Shown here piece after piece: positions 1 to 8,623 of a stretch of DNA of 64,000 nucleotides (position 1 is its first letter; each line of letters starts with the position of its first letter). The position numbers were made by a program, and so were the translations under genes. The DNA is from Halomarina pelagica. GTDB taxonomy: Archaea; Halobacteriota; Halobacteria; Halobacteriales; Haloarculaceae. The notes beneath the pieces were generated by a model. It was not told the DNA's origin. It saw only the letters and a program-made list of their open reading frames with translations, and did not search any database. The stretch lies in contig NZ_CP100454.1 in assembly GCF_024228315.1 (NCBI RefSeq), positions 1,674,001 through 1,738,000 of the forward strand, read 5' to 3'.

Positions 1-642
1 GAACGCGACACGATCCGGGGGTTCGGCGCGCCGCTCGGCGTCGGCAAGGAGAGCGACGTGTACGAGGTGCAGTCGTACAAGCCGCTGGCGCTGAAGTTCC
101 ACCGCGAGGGGTACACGAACTTCCGCGAGGTGCGCCGCGAGCGCGAGTACACCTCCGAGCACCGCCACGTCTCCTGGTTCTACACGGCGAGGAAGGCCGC
201 CGAACGCGAGTACGAGGCGCTCGAAACCGTCTACCCCGAGGTGCGCGTCCCGCGCCCGATCGACCAGAACCGCCACGCCATCGTGATGGAGAAGCTCCCG
301 GGCGTCGAGCTATCGCGGGCGGAACTCGCCCCGGATCAGGTCGTCGGCGTGCTCGATCTCGTCCTCCGGGAGGTGACCGCCGCCTACCGCGCCGGCTACG
401 TCCACGCCGACATGAGCGAGTACAACGTCTTCGTCGATAGCGAGGGCGTCACGATCTTCGACTGGCCACAGGCCGTCCCGACCGACCACGAGAACGCCGA
501 CGAGTTCCTCCGGCGCGACGTGGCGAACCTGCTTCGCTACTTCCGGCGGAAGTACCCTAAGCGAGTGGGCGAGGAGGACGCGGACGCCGTCGCGGACGCG
601 GTTCGCGCCGACGAGTTCGAGTCGGTGCGCGCGTTCCGGTGA
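1..642 (+). CDS. rio2: RIO-type serine/threonine kinase Rio2 (5' truncated by window)
   Basis: C-terminal 213 residues of an atypical RIO-family kinase. The reading frame is open from base 1, so the N-terminal winged-helix domain lies outside the window. Visible features are the glycine loop GVGKESDVY (fragment residues 13-21), the catalytic loop HADMSEYN with Asp137 and Asn142, and the metal-binding Asp154 in IFDWPQ. The DWPQ form and the winged-helix-compatible N-terminus point to Rio2 rather than Rio1. Rio2 proteins act in late maturation of the small ribosomal subunit; that role is family knowledge, not seen here. The gene stands alone, followed by a separately promoted membrane protein. 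Confidence 0.93.
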   Translation, partial: ERDTIRGFGAPLGVGKESDVYEVQSYKPLALKFHREGYTNFREVRREREYTSEHRHVSWFYTARKAAEREYEALETVYPEVRVPRPIDQNRHAIVMEKLPGVELSRAELAPDQVVGVLDLVLREVTAAYRAGYVHADMSEYNVFVDSEGVTIFDWPQAVPTDHENADEFLRRDVANLLRYFRRKYPKRVGEEDADAVADAVRADEFESVRAFR

Positions 643-741
643 ATTAGATGTCGCGATACAGAATCGTCGGCCGGTGGGAGCGGGGGCGAGACGGGCGTCG
701 AGGGGCTCGCGGTCGGGCCGAACGCGGAACGGAAAGCGGGA

Positions 742-750
742 CCCTTATTC
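742..750 (+). promoter_or_regulatory. TATA-like box for the Thr/Pro-rich membrane protein gene
   Basis: CCTTATTC-type AT-rich element in a GC-rich spacer, centred about 29 nt before the ATG at 775. This fits a haloarchaeal promoter giving a nearly leaderless mRNA. Inferred from position and composition only. Confidence 0.45.
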
Positions 751-774
751 GCCGCACTTTCGTCGGTTCACGGG

Positions 775-1671
775 ATGGCGAGGAACCGACCGGGGACGCG
801 CCCGCTCGACAGTCCGCCCGAGAGCGCCGGTGACCACCTGAAGGGAGCGGCGGCGATCGTGGTGCTGTTTCTCGTCCCGCTCAGCGTGATCCTGGCGTTC
901 GTCATCGGCGTCGGACCGGGGTTGTACGACTTCACCGCCACCGCGAACGCGACCGACGGATCGGGTGCGGGGAACGCGACGAACGCCACGAACGCCACGA
1001 ACGCGACCGGCGGACCCGCCGACGCTGCCGGGGCGGGGACGACGGAGCAGGGGGCGACGCCGACGACCACCGAGGCCCCCCGAGACGCTCCGACGGACGA
1101 ACCACCGACGGAGACGCCCGAGGCGACGCCGACGGAGGCGTCCGCGTCGACGCCCGAGGAGACCCCCGGAGCGACGTCCACCGAGACGCCGGCGGGGACG
1201 CCGACGCCCGCGCGGACAGCTACACCAACGCCGACCGCGACGGACACGCCGACACCCACGCCGACGCCTACCCCCACGCCCGCGCCGGAGAGCCACACGC
1301 TGGTGGTCGAACGGGCTGACGAGAACGCGTCGGCGAACTACACCGTGACCGTCAGCGGGGAGATCCGGCGGGACGCCTCCGTGGAGTCGGACGACGCGAT
1401 CGGCGGGGACGGTCGGAACGTGACCGGGACGATCGCCGACGCGCGCGACGCGTACACGTTCACCGGCGAGGTCGAGCGCGCGGAGGTGGTCGGGAACGCG
1501 ACGATCAGCGTCGACGGCGAGGTCGTCGCTCGGAGTTCGGCGAGCGAGTCGAACGGGGCGGACGGGAGCGGCGCGAACGAGACCAGCGCGAACGAGACGA
1601 ACGCGACCGACGCCGACCGGACGAGCGCGAGTAACGCAAACGAGATCGACACGACCAACGAGAGCGGCTGA
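775..1671 (+). CDS. Single-pass membrane protein with glycosylation-prone Thr/Pro stalk
   Basis: 298 residues of unknown function. A short cytoplasmic N-terminus leads to one hydrophobic segment (about residues 24-46), so the rest is probably extracellular. Next come four consecutive NAT sequons, a roughly 90-residue mucin-like stretch of Thr, Pro, Glu and Ala ending in PTPTPTP, and a globular domain of about 75 residues (around 175-250) with the look of a small beta domain (VVERADENASANYTVTVSG). The tail is again rich in N-x-T/S. The many sequons suggest heavy N-glycosylation, as on haloarchaeal surface proteins. The stalk would hold the domain away from the S-layer. No family recognised. 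Confidence 0.75.
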   Translation: MARNRPGTRPLDSPPESAGDHLKGAAAIVVLFLVPLSVILAFVIGVGPGLYDFTATANATDGSGAGNATNATNATNATGGPADAAGAGTTEQGATPTTTEAPRDAPTDEPPTETPEATPTEASASTPEETPGATSTETPAGTPTPARTATPTPTATDTPTPTPTPTPTPAPESHTLVVERADENASANYTVTVSGEIRRDASVESDDAIGGDGRNVTGTIADARDAYTFTGEVERAEVVGNATISVDGEVVARSSASESNGADGSGANETSANETNATDADRTSASNANEIDTTNESG

Positions 1672-1697
1672 CGCGGTCGCCGACGAGGGCGATTCCC

Positions 1698-3995
1698 TCA
1701 GGCGGAGCTGAGGACGGCGACCGGGCAGGGGGCGTTCTTGATGATGTACTCGACGCGGTGGCCGAAGAACGCCCGTTCGGAGACGGGACGGATGCTCGAC
1801 CCCATCAGGACCAGGTCGTGGCCCCCCTCCTCGATCAGCCGGAGCATCTCCTCTTCGGGCTCCTCGCGGGCGACGAAGACGCGCGTGCTCACCTCGACGC
1901 CCGTCCGCCGGCCGCGGTCGGCCGCCTCGTCGACGATCTCCTCGCCGAACTCGATCAGCGAGCGGACGTTCTGGTTCCGGCGGGCGACGAACCGGTCGTT
2001 TCGGCGGGGCGGGTCCACGTAGTGAACGATCTCTACCATCGCGTTCCGGTCGCGGGCGATGGCGAACGCGACCTCGGCGGCGTGACGGTTGTACTGCATC
2101 CCCGCCGTCGGGAGGAGGATGCGCTGGATCGGGTTCTCGTCGACGCCGTACCGACCGGTCGTCCGATCCTCGTGGGCGTCGACGACCATGACGGGGCACG
2201 GCGCGTTCACGACGATGCGGTCGACGGCGGCACCGAACAGCGGGTCGTTCGGCCGAGCGCCGCGCTCGGCTGCACCGAGCACGAGCAGGTCGTACCCCCG
2301 CTCGGCCTCCGCGAGGACGGTCTCGGTGGCCCCGGTCGTCTCCTCCCGGACGACGTTCCGGAGGTCGTTGTCGTCGTCGAGGGCCAGCCGTTCGGCCATC
2401 ACCTCGAAGCAGCGTGCGGGGTCGTCCCGGGGGGACGGATCGCCGTCGGCGGCCGTCGCGACGTCGGCGGATGCGGAGGGGCTACCGCCGTCGGGCAGCA
2501 ACCGCGCGAACCAGCCGCCGGAGGCGGAGCGACGGGAATCGGCGGCGGCCGCCCCCCGACGCGCGAGGTACATGTTGGTGACCTCGATCTCCTCGCCGCG
2601 GGTCATCAGTCCCACGAGGCGGGCGGCGAACTGCGAGTCCTCGCTCCCGCGCGTGGGGACGAGTACGCGCTTGAGGTTGGCGACGAAGTTCCGCTCGCGT
2701 TCGGCCTCGCGCTCCTCGTCGTCCATCTCGATCCTCGGCACCGTCCAGCGCAGCAGCGGCGGTGCCATGATCGAGGTGACGATGGCGACCATGACGACGA
2801 TCGTGTACATCTCGCCGGTGAGGACGCCGAGGCTGAGGCCGATCGTGGCGATGATGATCTCCATCGCCCCGCGGGCGTTCATGCCCGCGCCGAGGCTGAT
2901 CCCCTCCCACCGCGAGAGGCCGGCGGCCGCCGCGCCGAGGTACGTCCCGACGAACTTCCCGGCGATGGCGACGCCGAGCGCGGCCGTCCCGACCGCGAAC
3001 ACGGTCGGATCGAGCATGGCCGCGAGGTTCACCCGCAACCCCGCGGTGGCGAAGAAGATCGGCGCGAAGACGCCGACCGTGACGACCTCGAAGAGGTGTC
3101 GGGCCGAGCGGTCGAATCGCTTCACGTCGCCGACGAGGATGCCGACGACGAACGCGCCGAGCACCGCCTCGATGCCGAGGTAGTGGGTCAGGGAGCCGAC
3201 GCCGAGCGCGAGCACCATCAGCGTCGTGATCTTCGCCGTGTCCCCGCCGACGGCGTTGTCGACGAAGCGGACGATACGCCTCGACAGGCGGCGTCCGAGG
3301 GTGAACGAGACGCCGAGGAAGACCAGCAGGATCAGGATCGTCTCCGCCGCCGACCCGAGGTCGACGACCCCGCTCCGCGCGAGGCCGGCGACGACCGACA
3401 GCATGATCCAGCCGAGGCTGTCGTTGATCATGCCCGACGCGAGCGTGATCTGCCCGATGTCGCGCCTGACGAGGTCCATGTCCATCAGCACCTTCGCGAT
3501 GACCGGGATGGACGAGATGCTCATCGCGGTCGCGACGAACAGGCTGAACACCAGCCGCTGGTCGGGCGACACGAGGAACTCCGCGGGGAGAACGTACGCG
3601 AGTCCGAAGCCGAACGCGAACGGGACGGCGACTCCGCCGACGGCGACGCTCGTCGCGGACTTCGCCCGGGCGACGATGAGGTCGAGATCCGTCTCGAGAC
3701 CCGTCAGCACGAGCAGCATCAGCAGCCCGATCCACGAGACGACTTCGAGCAGGTGGAACTGCTCGGCGGCGAGGGGAAAGATCGCCTCGAAGGCCCCCGG
3801 CGCGACCGTCCCGAGGACGGACGGACCGACGACGATGCCCGCCAACAGTTCGCCGACGACCGACGGGAGGTTCGCCTTCGTCGCCAGCACGCCCAGTCCG
3901 CGCGCGACCAGCAACAGCAGGAATAGCTGGACGAGCAGGACCAGCAGCGCGTGGTGATCGATCGGCTCGACCGCCTGTTGGATGGGGACCGACAT
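1698..3995 (-). CDS. CPA2-type cation/proton antiporter with two C-terminal UspA domains
   Basis: 765 residues. Residues 1-400 form a Kef/NapA-type Na+(K+)/H+ exchanger with about 12 membrane helices (GELLAGIVVGPSVLG near the N-terminus, a GAMNARGAMEIIIATIG-like segment near 370). Two cytoplasmic universal-stress-protein domains follow (about 450-610 and 620-765); the second ends in the typical GSSIRP...H.VEYIIKNAPCPVAVL pattern. UspA domains bind nucleotides in many proteins, so they may gate exchange. The start used is the ATG at 3995; a GTG directly before it (3998) is possible. An acidic, serine-rich insert around residues 470-500 separates the first Usp strands. Monocistronic; convergent with the upstream gene. 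Confidence 0.9.
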   Translation of the reverse strand: MSVPIQQAVEPIDHHALLVLLVQLFLLLLVARGLGVLATKANLPSVVGELLAGIVVGPSVLGTVAPGAFEAIFPLAAEQFHLLEVVSWIGLLMLLVLTGLETDLDLIVARAKSATSVAVGGVAVPFAFGFGLAYVLPAEFLVSPDQRLVFSLFVATAMSISSIPVIAKVLMDMDLVRRDIGQITLASGMINDSLGWIMLSVVAGLARSGVVDLGSAAETILILLVFLGVSFTLGRRLSRRIVRFVDNAVGGDTAKITTLMVLALGVGSLTHYLGIEAVLGAFVVGILVGDVKRFDRSARHLFEVVTVGVFAPIFFATAGLRVNLAAMLDPTVFAVGTAALGVAIAGKFVGTYLGAAAAGLSRWEGISLGAGMNARGAMEIIIATIGLSLGVLTGEMYTIVVMVAIVTSIMAPPLLRWTVPRIEMDDEEREAERERNFVANLKRVLVPTRGSEDSQFAARLVGLMTRGEEIEVTNMYLARRGAAAADSRRSASGGWFARLLPDGGSPSASADVATAADGDPSPRDDPARCFEVMAERLALDDDNDLRNVVREETTGATETVLAEAERGYDLLVLGAAERGARPNDPLFGAAVDRIVVNAPCPVMVVDAHEDRTTGRYGVDENPIQRILLPTAGMQYNRHAAEVAFAIARDRNAMVEIVHYVDPPRRNDRFVARRNQNVRSLIEFGEEIVDEAADRGRRTGVEVSTRVFVAREEPEEEMLRLIEEGGHDLVLMGSSIRPVSERAFFGHRVEYIIKNAPCPVAVLSSA

Positions 3996-4379
3996 CACGT
4001 CTCACCCACCGGTCGACGGAGACCCTGCCGGCCGCGTCGGGGCGGAACGGTCGCGGGACGGTTCTGCCGTGCGCTCCAGTGGACGTATCGGTGGGTGCGG
4101 TGAATCATGGTTCGGTAGGACGGCACGCGAGGGAGGGCCGTTCAGGCCGGTACCCTCGTCTGGGGTGCGTCAGCCGGGAAACCCGTCGAGCGAGCGACGG
4201 CGTCGGGACCCGGAGGTCGTTCCCCCGCCGGATCGTCCGACTCGACCGCCCCGGTGACGATGCTTCGCATGGTCTCGATCGCGAGCGACGAGCGACGCCC
4301 GTTCGAACGCGCTCGAACCGCTTCGCGACCACCTCTATGAAACGAATTGTGATAAAGAACGCGGTTAGATTGTCGATTT

Positions 4380-4402
4380 GGTATATTTATACCGATTTAT
4401 TA
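4380..4402. promoter_or_regulatory. Orphan TATA-rich palindrome
   Basis: GGTATA-TT-TATACC is a perfect 14-bp inverted repeat (4380-4393), followed by GATTTATTAA. It is the best TATA-like element in this part of the window, yet no protein gene follows on the plus strand. It may drive a short untranslated RNA ending near the hairpin at 4469-4488, or be a protein-binding site. Confidence 0.4.
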
Positions 4403-4468
4403 ATCAGATCGTCCCACATCGGAGGGCCGGAGCACCGCCTGGCGTCGTCGTACTCTCCCAGGAGCGTT

Positions 4469-4488
4469 CGCCTCTCGCCAGAGAGGCG
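4469..4488. terminator. 8-bp stem-loop downstream of the ABC exporter gene
   Basis: CGCCTCTC-GCCA-GAGAGGCG, a perfect 8-bp stem with a 4-nt loop, 31 nt beyond the minus-strand stop of the exporter gene. No T-tract follows in either direction, so a terminator role is only possible. It could equally belong to a small RNA started from the TATA palindrome at 4380. Confidence 0.35.
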
Positions 4489-4519
4489 ACCCGGGAACTC
4501 GACGCCTACCCTTGCGAAC

Positions 4520-6400
4520 TCACTCCTCGCTCCCGTCGGCCCGGACGAGGCGGTCGAGGACCGCATCGGAGGCCCGTTCGCCCGCCTGTACGCTCCAGAG
4601 GGTCGCGTAGAGGCCGCCGGCGGCGAGGAGGTCCTCGTGGGTGCCGCGCTCGACCACCCGGCCCTCTTCGAGGACGACGATCCCCTCGGCGTCCCTGATC
4701 GTCGACAGCCGGTGGGCGATGACGAGCGTCGTCCGGTCCTCGGTGAGCCGGTCGAGGGCGCGCTGGATGAGCACCTCCGTCTCGGTGTCCACGGCGCTCG
4801 TGGCCTCGTCGAGCACGAGGATCGGGGGGTTCTGGAGCACCGCCCGGGCGATGGAGATGCGCTGGCGCTGGCCCCCCGAGAGCTTCACGCCGCGCTCTCC
4901 CACCCGCGTGTCGTAGCCGTCCGGGAGGTTCTGGACGAACTCGTGTGCCTCGGCGGCCTTCGCGGCCGCCACGACCGCCTCGTCGTCCGCGTCGAACGCC
5001 CCGTAGGCGATGTTCTCCCGGACGGTGCCGTCGAAGAGGAACACGTCCTGGCTCACGTACCCGACGTTGGAGCGGAGCGCGTCGAGCGCGAGGTCGCGCA
5101 CGTCGATCCCGTCGACGCGGATCGCCCCCTCGTCCACGTCGTACAGCCGGAGGAGGAGCTTCGCGGCGGTCGACTTGCCGGCTCCCGTGGGACCGACGAA
5201 GGCGACCGTCTCGCCCGGTTCGACGGCGAAGGAGAGGTCCTCGACGACGGACCGCCCGGGCAGGTACGCGAAGCCGACGCGGTCGTACTCGACCCGGCCC
5301 TCGACGCGCTCGGGGCGGACGGCGTCGGGGCGGTCGTGGACGGTGACGGGGCGCTCGACGAGGTCGACGATGCGCTCGCCGGAGGCGCGGGCGTTCTCGT
5401 AGGAGTTGACGATGCGCCCCGCCCCGGAGAGCGGTTCGACGAACCGCTGGGTCATGAACAGGAAGGTGACGAACTCGCCGACGAGCAGTTCGCCCGAGAA
5501 CCCCGGCGGCGGGCCGACGACCAGCCAGTACCCGCCGAGGGCGAACGTCGCGGCGAACGAGAGACCGGCCAGGAGGTCCATCGACGGCTGGTAGAGGTAC
5601 TCGAGCTTGGCGACCGACCAGGTCGTCAGGTAGTTCTCCCAGGAGGCGTCGCCCACGCGCTCGTTCTCGTAGCGCTCCGTGTTCGAGGTCTTGATCACCT
5701 CCATCCCGCTGAGGTTGTTCTCGATGCGCGTGTTGAGGTCGCCGATGCTCGCCCGGAGCGCGCGGTAGCGCGGTCGGATGGTGCGCATGAACCAGACCGT
5801 GAAGACCGCGAGGACGGGAACGCCGAGGAGCGTGACGGCGGCGAGCTGCGCGTTCAGGTAGAACAGCAGCGCGGCGATGCCGAGAACGGTCGCGAGCAAC
5901 TGGAGCGCGCCGCTCACGGTCGAACCGAGGAACATCCGCAGGTTGCGCACGTCGTCGTTGAGGATCGCCATCACCTGCCCGGTCTGCTTGTCGTCGAAGA
6001 AGGCCATATCGAGTTCCTGCATCGCGCGGTAGGCGTCCACGCGGACGGCGTGCTGGATGCGGTTCGAGAACAGCGAGAGGCTCACCCCCTGCGTCCAGGT
6101 GAGCGCCCCGCCGACGACGAGCGACCCGAGGATGAGCGCGACCGAGAGCCACAGCTGCGTTCGCGGGTCGCCGGGGATCCACGCGGCCGGGACCAGCGGG
6201 AGGCGGTAGGGGACGTCCCTCGACGGGGTGAACAGCGCGTCGATGGCGACGCCGAGCACCAGCGGCGGGACGAGGCTCACGGCCCGGCCGACGATGCTCG
6301 TGACCACGCCGAGGACGAACAGCGGGAGTTCGGGGAGCGCGTAGCGGGCGAACAGGTCGCGCACGGGCGCGGCCAGCGGCGAGAAGTCGTCCCCGCTCAC
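4520..6400 (-). CDS. ABC exporter, fused permease and ATPase (half-transporter)
   Basis: 626 residues from the GTG at 6400; upstream in-frame codons encode an arginine-rich stretch unlike the protein. The N-terminal half (about 1-330) is a six-helix type-I exporter membrane domain with its DKQTGQVMAILNDDV-like coupling region. The C-terminal half is the nucleotide-binding domain with Walker A GPTGAGKST, signature LSGGQ, Walker B LVLDEAT and switch His in IAHRLS. Such proteins dimerise and export lipids, peptides or drugs; the substrate cannot be read from the sequence. It stands alone behind a near-palindromic promoter element (6451-6464). Confidence 0.93.
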   Translation of the reverse strand: MSGDDFSPLAAPVRDLFARYALPELPLFVLGVVTSIVGRAVSLVPPLVLGVAIDALFTPSRDVPYRLPLVPAAWIPGDPRTQLWLSVALILGSLVVGGALTWTQGVSLSLFSNRIQHAVRVDAYRAMQELDMAFFDDKQTGQVMAILNDDVRNLRMFLGSTVSGALQLLATVLGIAALLFYLNAQLAAVTLLGVPVLAVFTVWFMRTIRPRYRALRASIGDLNTRIENNLSGMEVIKTSNTERYENERVGDASWENYLTTWSVAKLEYLYQPSMDLLAGLSFAATFALGGYWLVVGPPPGFSGELLVGEFVTFLFMTQRFVEPLSGAGRIVNSYENARASGERIVDLVERPVTVHDRPDAVRPERVEGRVEYDRVGFAYLPGRSVVEDLSFAVEPGETVAFVGPTGAGKSTAAKLLLRLYDVDEGAIRVDGIDVRDLALDALRSNVGYVSQDVFLFDGTVRENIAYGAFDADDEAVVAAAKAAEAHEFVQNLPDGYDTRVGERGVKLSGGQRQRISIARAVLQNPPILVLDEATSAVDTETEVLIQRALDRLTEDRTTLVIAHRLSTIRDAEGIVVLEEGRVVERGTHEDLLAAGGLYATLWSVQAGERASDAVLDRLVRADGSEE

Positions 6401-6450
6401 GGCGCGCGATCGCGGTCCCGACGCGACCCGGCGGTAGCGAATCCGTACGA

Positions 6451-6464
6451 TGACATTAACGTCA
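6451..6464. promoter_or_regulatory. Near-palindrome overlapping the probable exporter promoter
   Basis: TGACATTAACGTCA reads TGACgTTAAtGTCA on the other strand: 12 of 14 positions are symmetric, with TTAA at the centre. It lies about 50 nt upstream of the exporter start at 6400. The TTAAT core could serve as TATA box, so a bound protein would block transcription. Confidence 0.4.
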
Positions 6465-6586
6465 GGTAAGCGCCGAGCGGATATGAGGGTCGCGGCGGGC
6501 GGAGCGGGCCGCCCCACGACGAACACCTAAGACCCTCGCGCGACCCGCGTGAGGCATGCGGTACCACGAATCGAGGGGCGATCCCG

Positions 6587-6991
6587 ATGAGTGAATCGAC
6601 GGACGACGCGACGGACGCGCCCCCCTCCCGCCTCGCGCGACTGCTGTTCGGCGGCGTCCTCGCGTTCATGGCGCTCGACAACTTCCGGAACCTGGAGGGG
6701 ATGATCGGGTACGCGGAGGGGAACGGCGTGCCGAAGGCCGATCTCGCCGTTCCGTTCGCGAGCGGCGCGCTGCTGTCCGGGGGTGTCGGGATCGCGCTCT
6801 GGCGGCTACCGCGGCTGGCGGCGGGCGCGGTCGCGACGTTCTTCCTCGGCGTCACGCCGCTGATGCACGACTTCTGGAACCGCGAGGGCGAGGAGAAGCA
6901 GGCCCAGCAGATCCACTTCCTCAAGAACCTCGCGCCCCTCGGGGCGGCGATCGCCTTCCTCGTCCGCGGAGGGCGACGCTGTCGGACGTGA
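6587..6991 (+). CDS. DoxX-like small membrane protein
   Basis: 134 residues with four predicted membrane helices (about 16-35, 57-75, 80-98, 112-128). The features ALDNFRNL, a PLMHDFW motif between helices 3 and 4, and FLKNLAPLGAAIAFL match the DoxX/SURF4-like family seen in many haloarchaea. Family members are linked to quinone or sulfur redox chemistry, but the function of this one is not established. A 12-codon open frame begins at 6556 (ATG) and its stop overlaps this start, so a short leader peptide is possible but unproven. Confidence 0.75.
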   Translation: MSESTDDATDAPPSRLARLLFGGVLAFMALDNFRNLEGMIGYAEGNGVPKADLAVPFASGALLSGGVGIALWRLPRLAAGAVATFFLGVTPLMHDFWNREGEEKQAQQIHFLKNLAPLGAAIAFLVRGGRRCRT

Positions 6992-7024
6992 CGAGTCCGG
7001 AGTCACGAAGCGGCGTTTCGAAGG

Positions 7025-7178
7025 CCCTAAGTACGCCATCGGAGTAGTCACGCCAACTCGCTGGCCGGACGGGCCCCAGCGGGCACCTGCGACCGCATCG
7101 GCGCAGGCCGGAATGTGGCGCGCGCGGTTCGTCGAACCGCCCTCGCGCTGAACCACCCGACGCCCGTCGGAGCACACT
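7025..7178 (+). promoter_or_regulatory. Promoter and structured leader of rpl15e
   Basis: A TATA-like CCTAAGTA (about 7026-7033) lies some 150 nt before the L15e start, so the mRNA should carry a leader of about 120 nt. The leader can fold: CCTGCG...CGCAGG (7086-7107) with a 10-nt loop, and GCGGTTCG-T-CGAACCGC (7124-7140). A leader this long is unusual in a genome where most genes look leaderless; autogenous control by L15e is one explanation. Confidence 0.4.
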
Positions 7179-7769
7179 ATGGCACGAAGCTTCTACTCCC
7201 ACATCCGAGAGGCGTGGCAGAACCCGAAGGAAGGTAAGCTGGCCGAACTCCAGTGGCAGCGCCAGCAGGATTGGCGCGAGCAGGGCGCGATCGAGCGCGT
7301 CGAGCGCCCCACCCGGCTGGACAAGGCCCGCTCGCTCGGCTACAAGGCCAAGCAGGGCGTCGTCGTCGCGCGCGTCAGCGTCCGCAAGGGCGGCGCGCGC
7401 AAGCAGCGCTTCACGGCCGGCCGCCGCTCGAAGCGCCAGGGCGTCCGCAAGATCACCCGCAAGAAGAACCTCCAGCGCATCGCGGAGGAGCGCGCCTCGC
7501 GCAAGTTCCGCAACCTGCGCGTACTCAACTCCTACTGGGTGGGCGAGGACGGCTCCCAGAAGTGGTTCGAGGTGATCCTCCTCGACCCCGAGCACGGCGC
7601 GATCAGGAACGACGACGACCTCAACTGGATCTGTGACGACTCCCAGCGCGGTCGCGCCTTCCGCGGCAAGACCGGGGCGGGCCGCCGCGGCCGCGGGCTG
7701 AACAACCGCGGCACCGGCGCGGAGAAGTCCCGCCCCAGCGTTCGCGCGAACGACGGGCGCGGAAAGTAG
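7179..7769 (+). CDS. rpl15e: 50S ribosomal protein L15e
   Basis: 196 residues, the normal length for archaeal L15e. It begins MARSFYSHIREAWQNP and carries the conserved RPTRLDKARSLGYKAKQG and LNSYWVGEDG..KWFEVIL segments plus a basic C-terminus (GRRGRGLNNRG). It is a component of the large ribosomal subunit. Unlike most proteins here it is strongly basic, as expected for an rRNA-binding protein. Alone on the plus strand, preceded by a long structured leader. Confidence 0.98.
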   Translation: MARSFYSHIREAWQNPKEGKLAELQWQRQQDWREQGAIERVERPTRLDKARSLGYKAKQGVVVARVSVRKGGARKQRFTAGRRSKRQGVRKITRKKNLQRIAEERASRKFRNLRVLNSYWVGEDGSQKWFEVILLDPEHGAIRNDDDLNWICDDSQRGRAFRGKTGAGRRGRGLNNRGTGAEKSRPSVRANDGRGK

Positions 7770-7888
7770 GCACCGCCGCCGTCGTCCGTTCTCGGCGTTC
7801 TTCAGCCGCTCGCCAGCGGCGGCCGCGACCGCGCGCCTCGCGCACGACCGGCGTAGCAGTGATACTCCACCGCGCACGAGGGGCACGC

Positions 7889-8623
7889 ATGAACCTCACC
7901 GAGGCGCTCGTTCCCGAGACGGACGGCGGCGCGCCGCTCGTCCCCGTCGTCGGCGCGGGCGGGAAGAAGACGGCGCTCTACGCCCTCGCGAACCTGCTCG
8001 ACCGCGCGGTGGTGACCGCGACCGTCAGGATCCCGATCTTCGACGAACACGTCGCGCGCGTCGTCGTCACCGACGACCCGGCGGCGGCGGTCGAGTCGGC
8101 GGGACCGGAGGACTGGCCGCTCGGCGTCGTCCCCGAGCGGGAGGGCGACCGCTACCGCGGCTACGAGCCCGACGCCGTGAACGCGCTGGCCGAGCGTGAT
8201 CTCGACGCCGTGCTCGTGAAGGCCGACGGCGCGCGCATGCGCGAGTTCAAGGCCCCCGGCGAGGACGAACCGCGGCTGCCCGACGGCGCGGACGCGGTCC
8301 TCGCCATCGCCAGCGTGCAGGTCGTCGGCCACCCGCTGACGGCGGAGTACGTCCACCGACCCGAGCGGGTCGCGGCGCTCACCGATCGCGACGTCGGCGA
8401 CACCGTCCGTGCGGAGGACGTGGCGGCCGTGCTCGCGGACCCCGCGGGCGGGCGCAAGAACGTCCCCGACGACGCGACCGTGATCCCCGTGCTCAACAAG
8501 GTGGACGACGACGACTGGGAGCGGACCGCACGGACCGTCGCCCGGGGGGTCCACGAGCGGGCGGACGTGCCCTACGTGGCGCTCACGCGGTTGAACCGCG
8601 GCGAACTGGTCGCGACCGTCTAG
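7889..8623 (+). CDS. yqeC: YqeC-like molybdenum cofactor/selenium accessory protein
   Basis: 244 residues from the ATG at 7889. It has a P-loop-like VVGAGGKKTALYAL near residues 20-33, the KADGARMREFKAPGEDEP segment (about 110-127) and the PVLNKVDDDD motif (about 204-213) typical of YqeC, an accessory protein described for selenium-dependent molybdenum hydroxylases in bacteria. Its biochemical role is not settled. It is convergent with mobA, sharing four bases at the ends (8620-8623), which supports a function around molybdenum cofactor. No selenocysteine machinery is visible in the window. Confidence 0.82.
   Translation: MNLTEALVPETDGGAPLVPVVGAGGKKTALYALANLLDRAVVTATVRIPIFDEHVARVVVTDDPAAAVESAGPEDWPLGVVPEREGDRYRGYEPDAVNALAERDLDAVLVKADGARMREFKAPGEDEPRLPDGADAVLAIASVQVVGHPLTAEYVHRPERVAALTDRDVGDTVRAEDVAAVLADPAGGRKNVPDDATVIPVLNKVDDDDWERTARTVARGVHERADVPYVALTRLNRGELVATV

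Larger units (their letters stand above)
3999..4519. other. 520-nt gene-free interval with orphan TATA palindrome and hairpin
   Basis: It lies between the start of the antiporter gene and the end of the ABC exporter gene, both on the minus strand. I see no convincing protein gene: open frames here are arginine-rich and lack the acidic composition of real genes in this genome. It contains a sharply AT-rich patch (4331-4410) and an 8-bp hairpin (4469-4488), listed separately. Confidence 0.6.

Noticed and set aside
1180-1290. Tandem-repeat or CRISPR-like array in the PTPTP region
   Set aside because: It encodes a Thr/Pro linker; no spaced direct repeats with unique spacers.
4079-6469. Long plus-strand frame opposite the ABC exporter
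   Set aside because: Antisense shadow; the minus-strand protein has Walker A, signature and Walker B motifs.
7124-7140. tRNA T-arm-like hairpin before rpl15e
   Set aside because: The arm lacks the conserved T-loop Ala and there is no acceptor stem, D-arm or anticodon arm around it.
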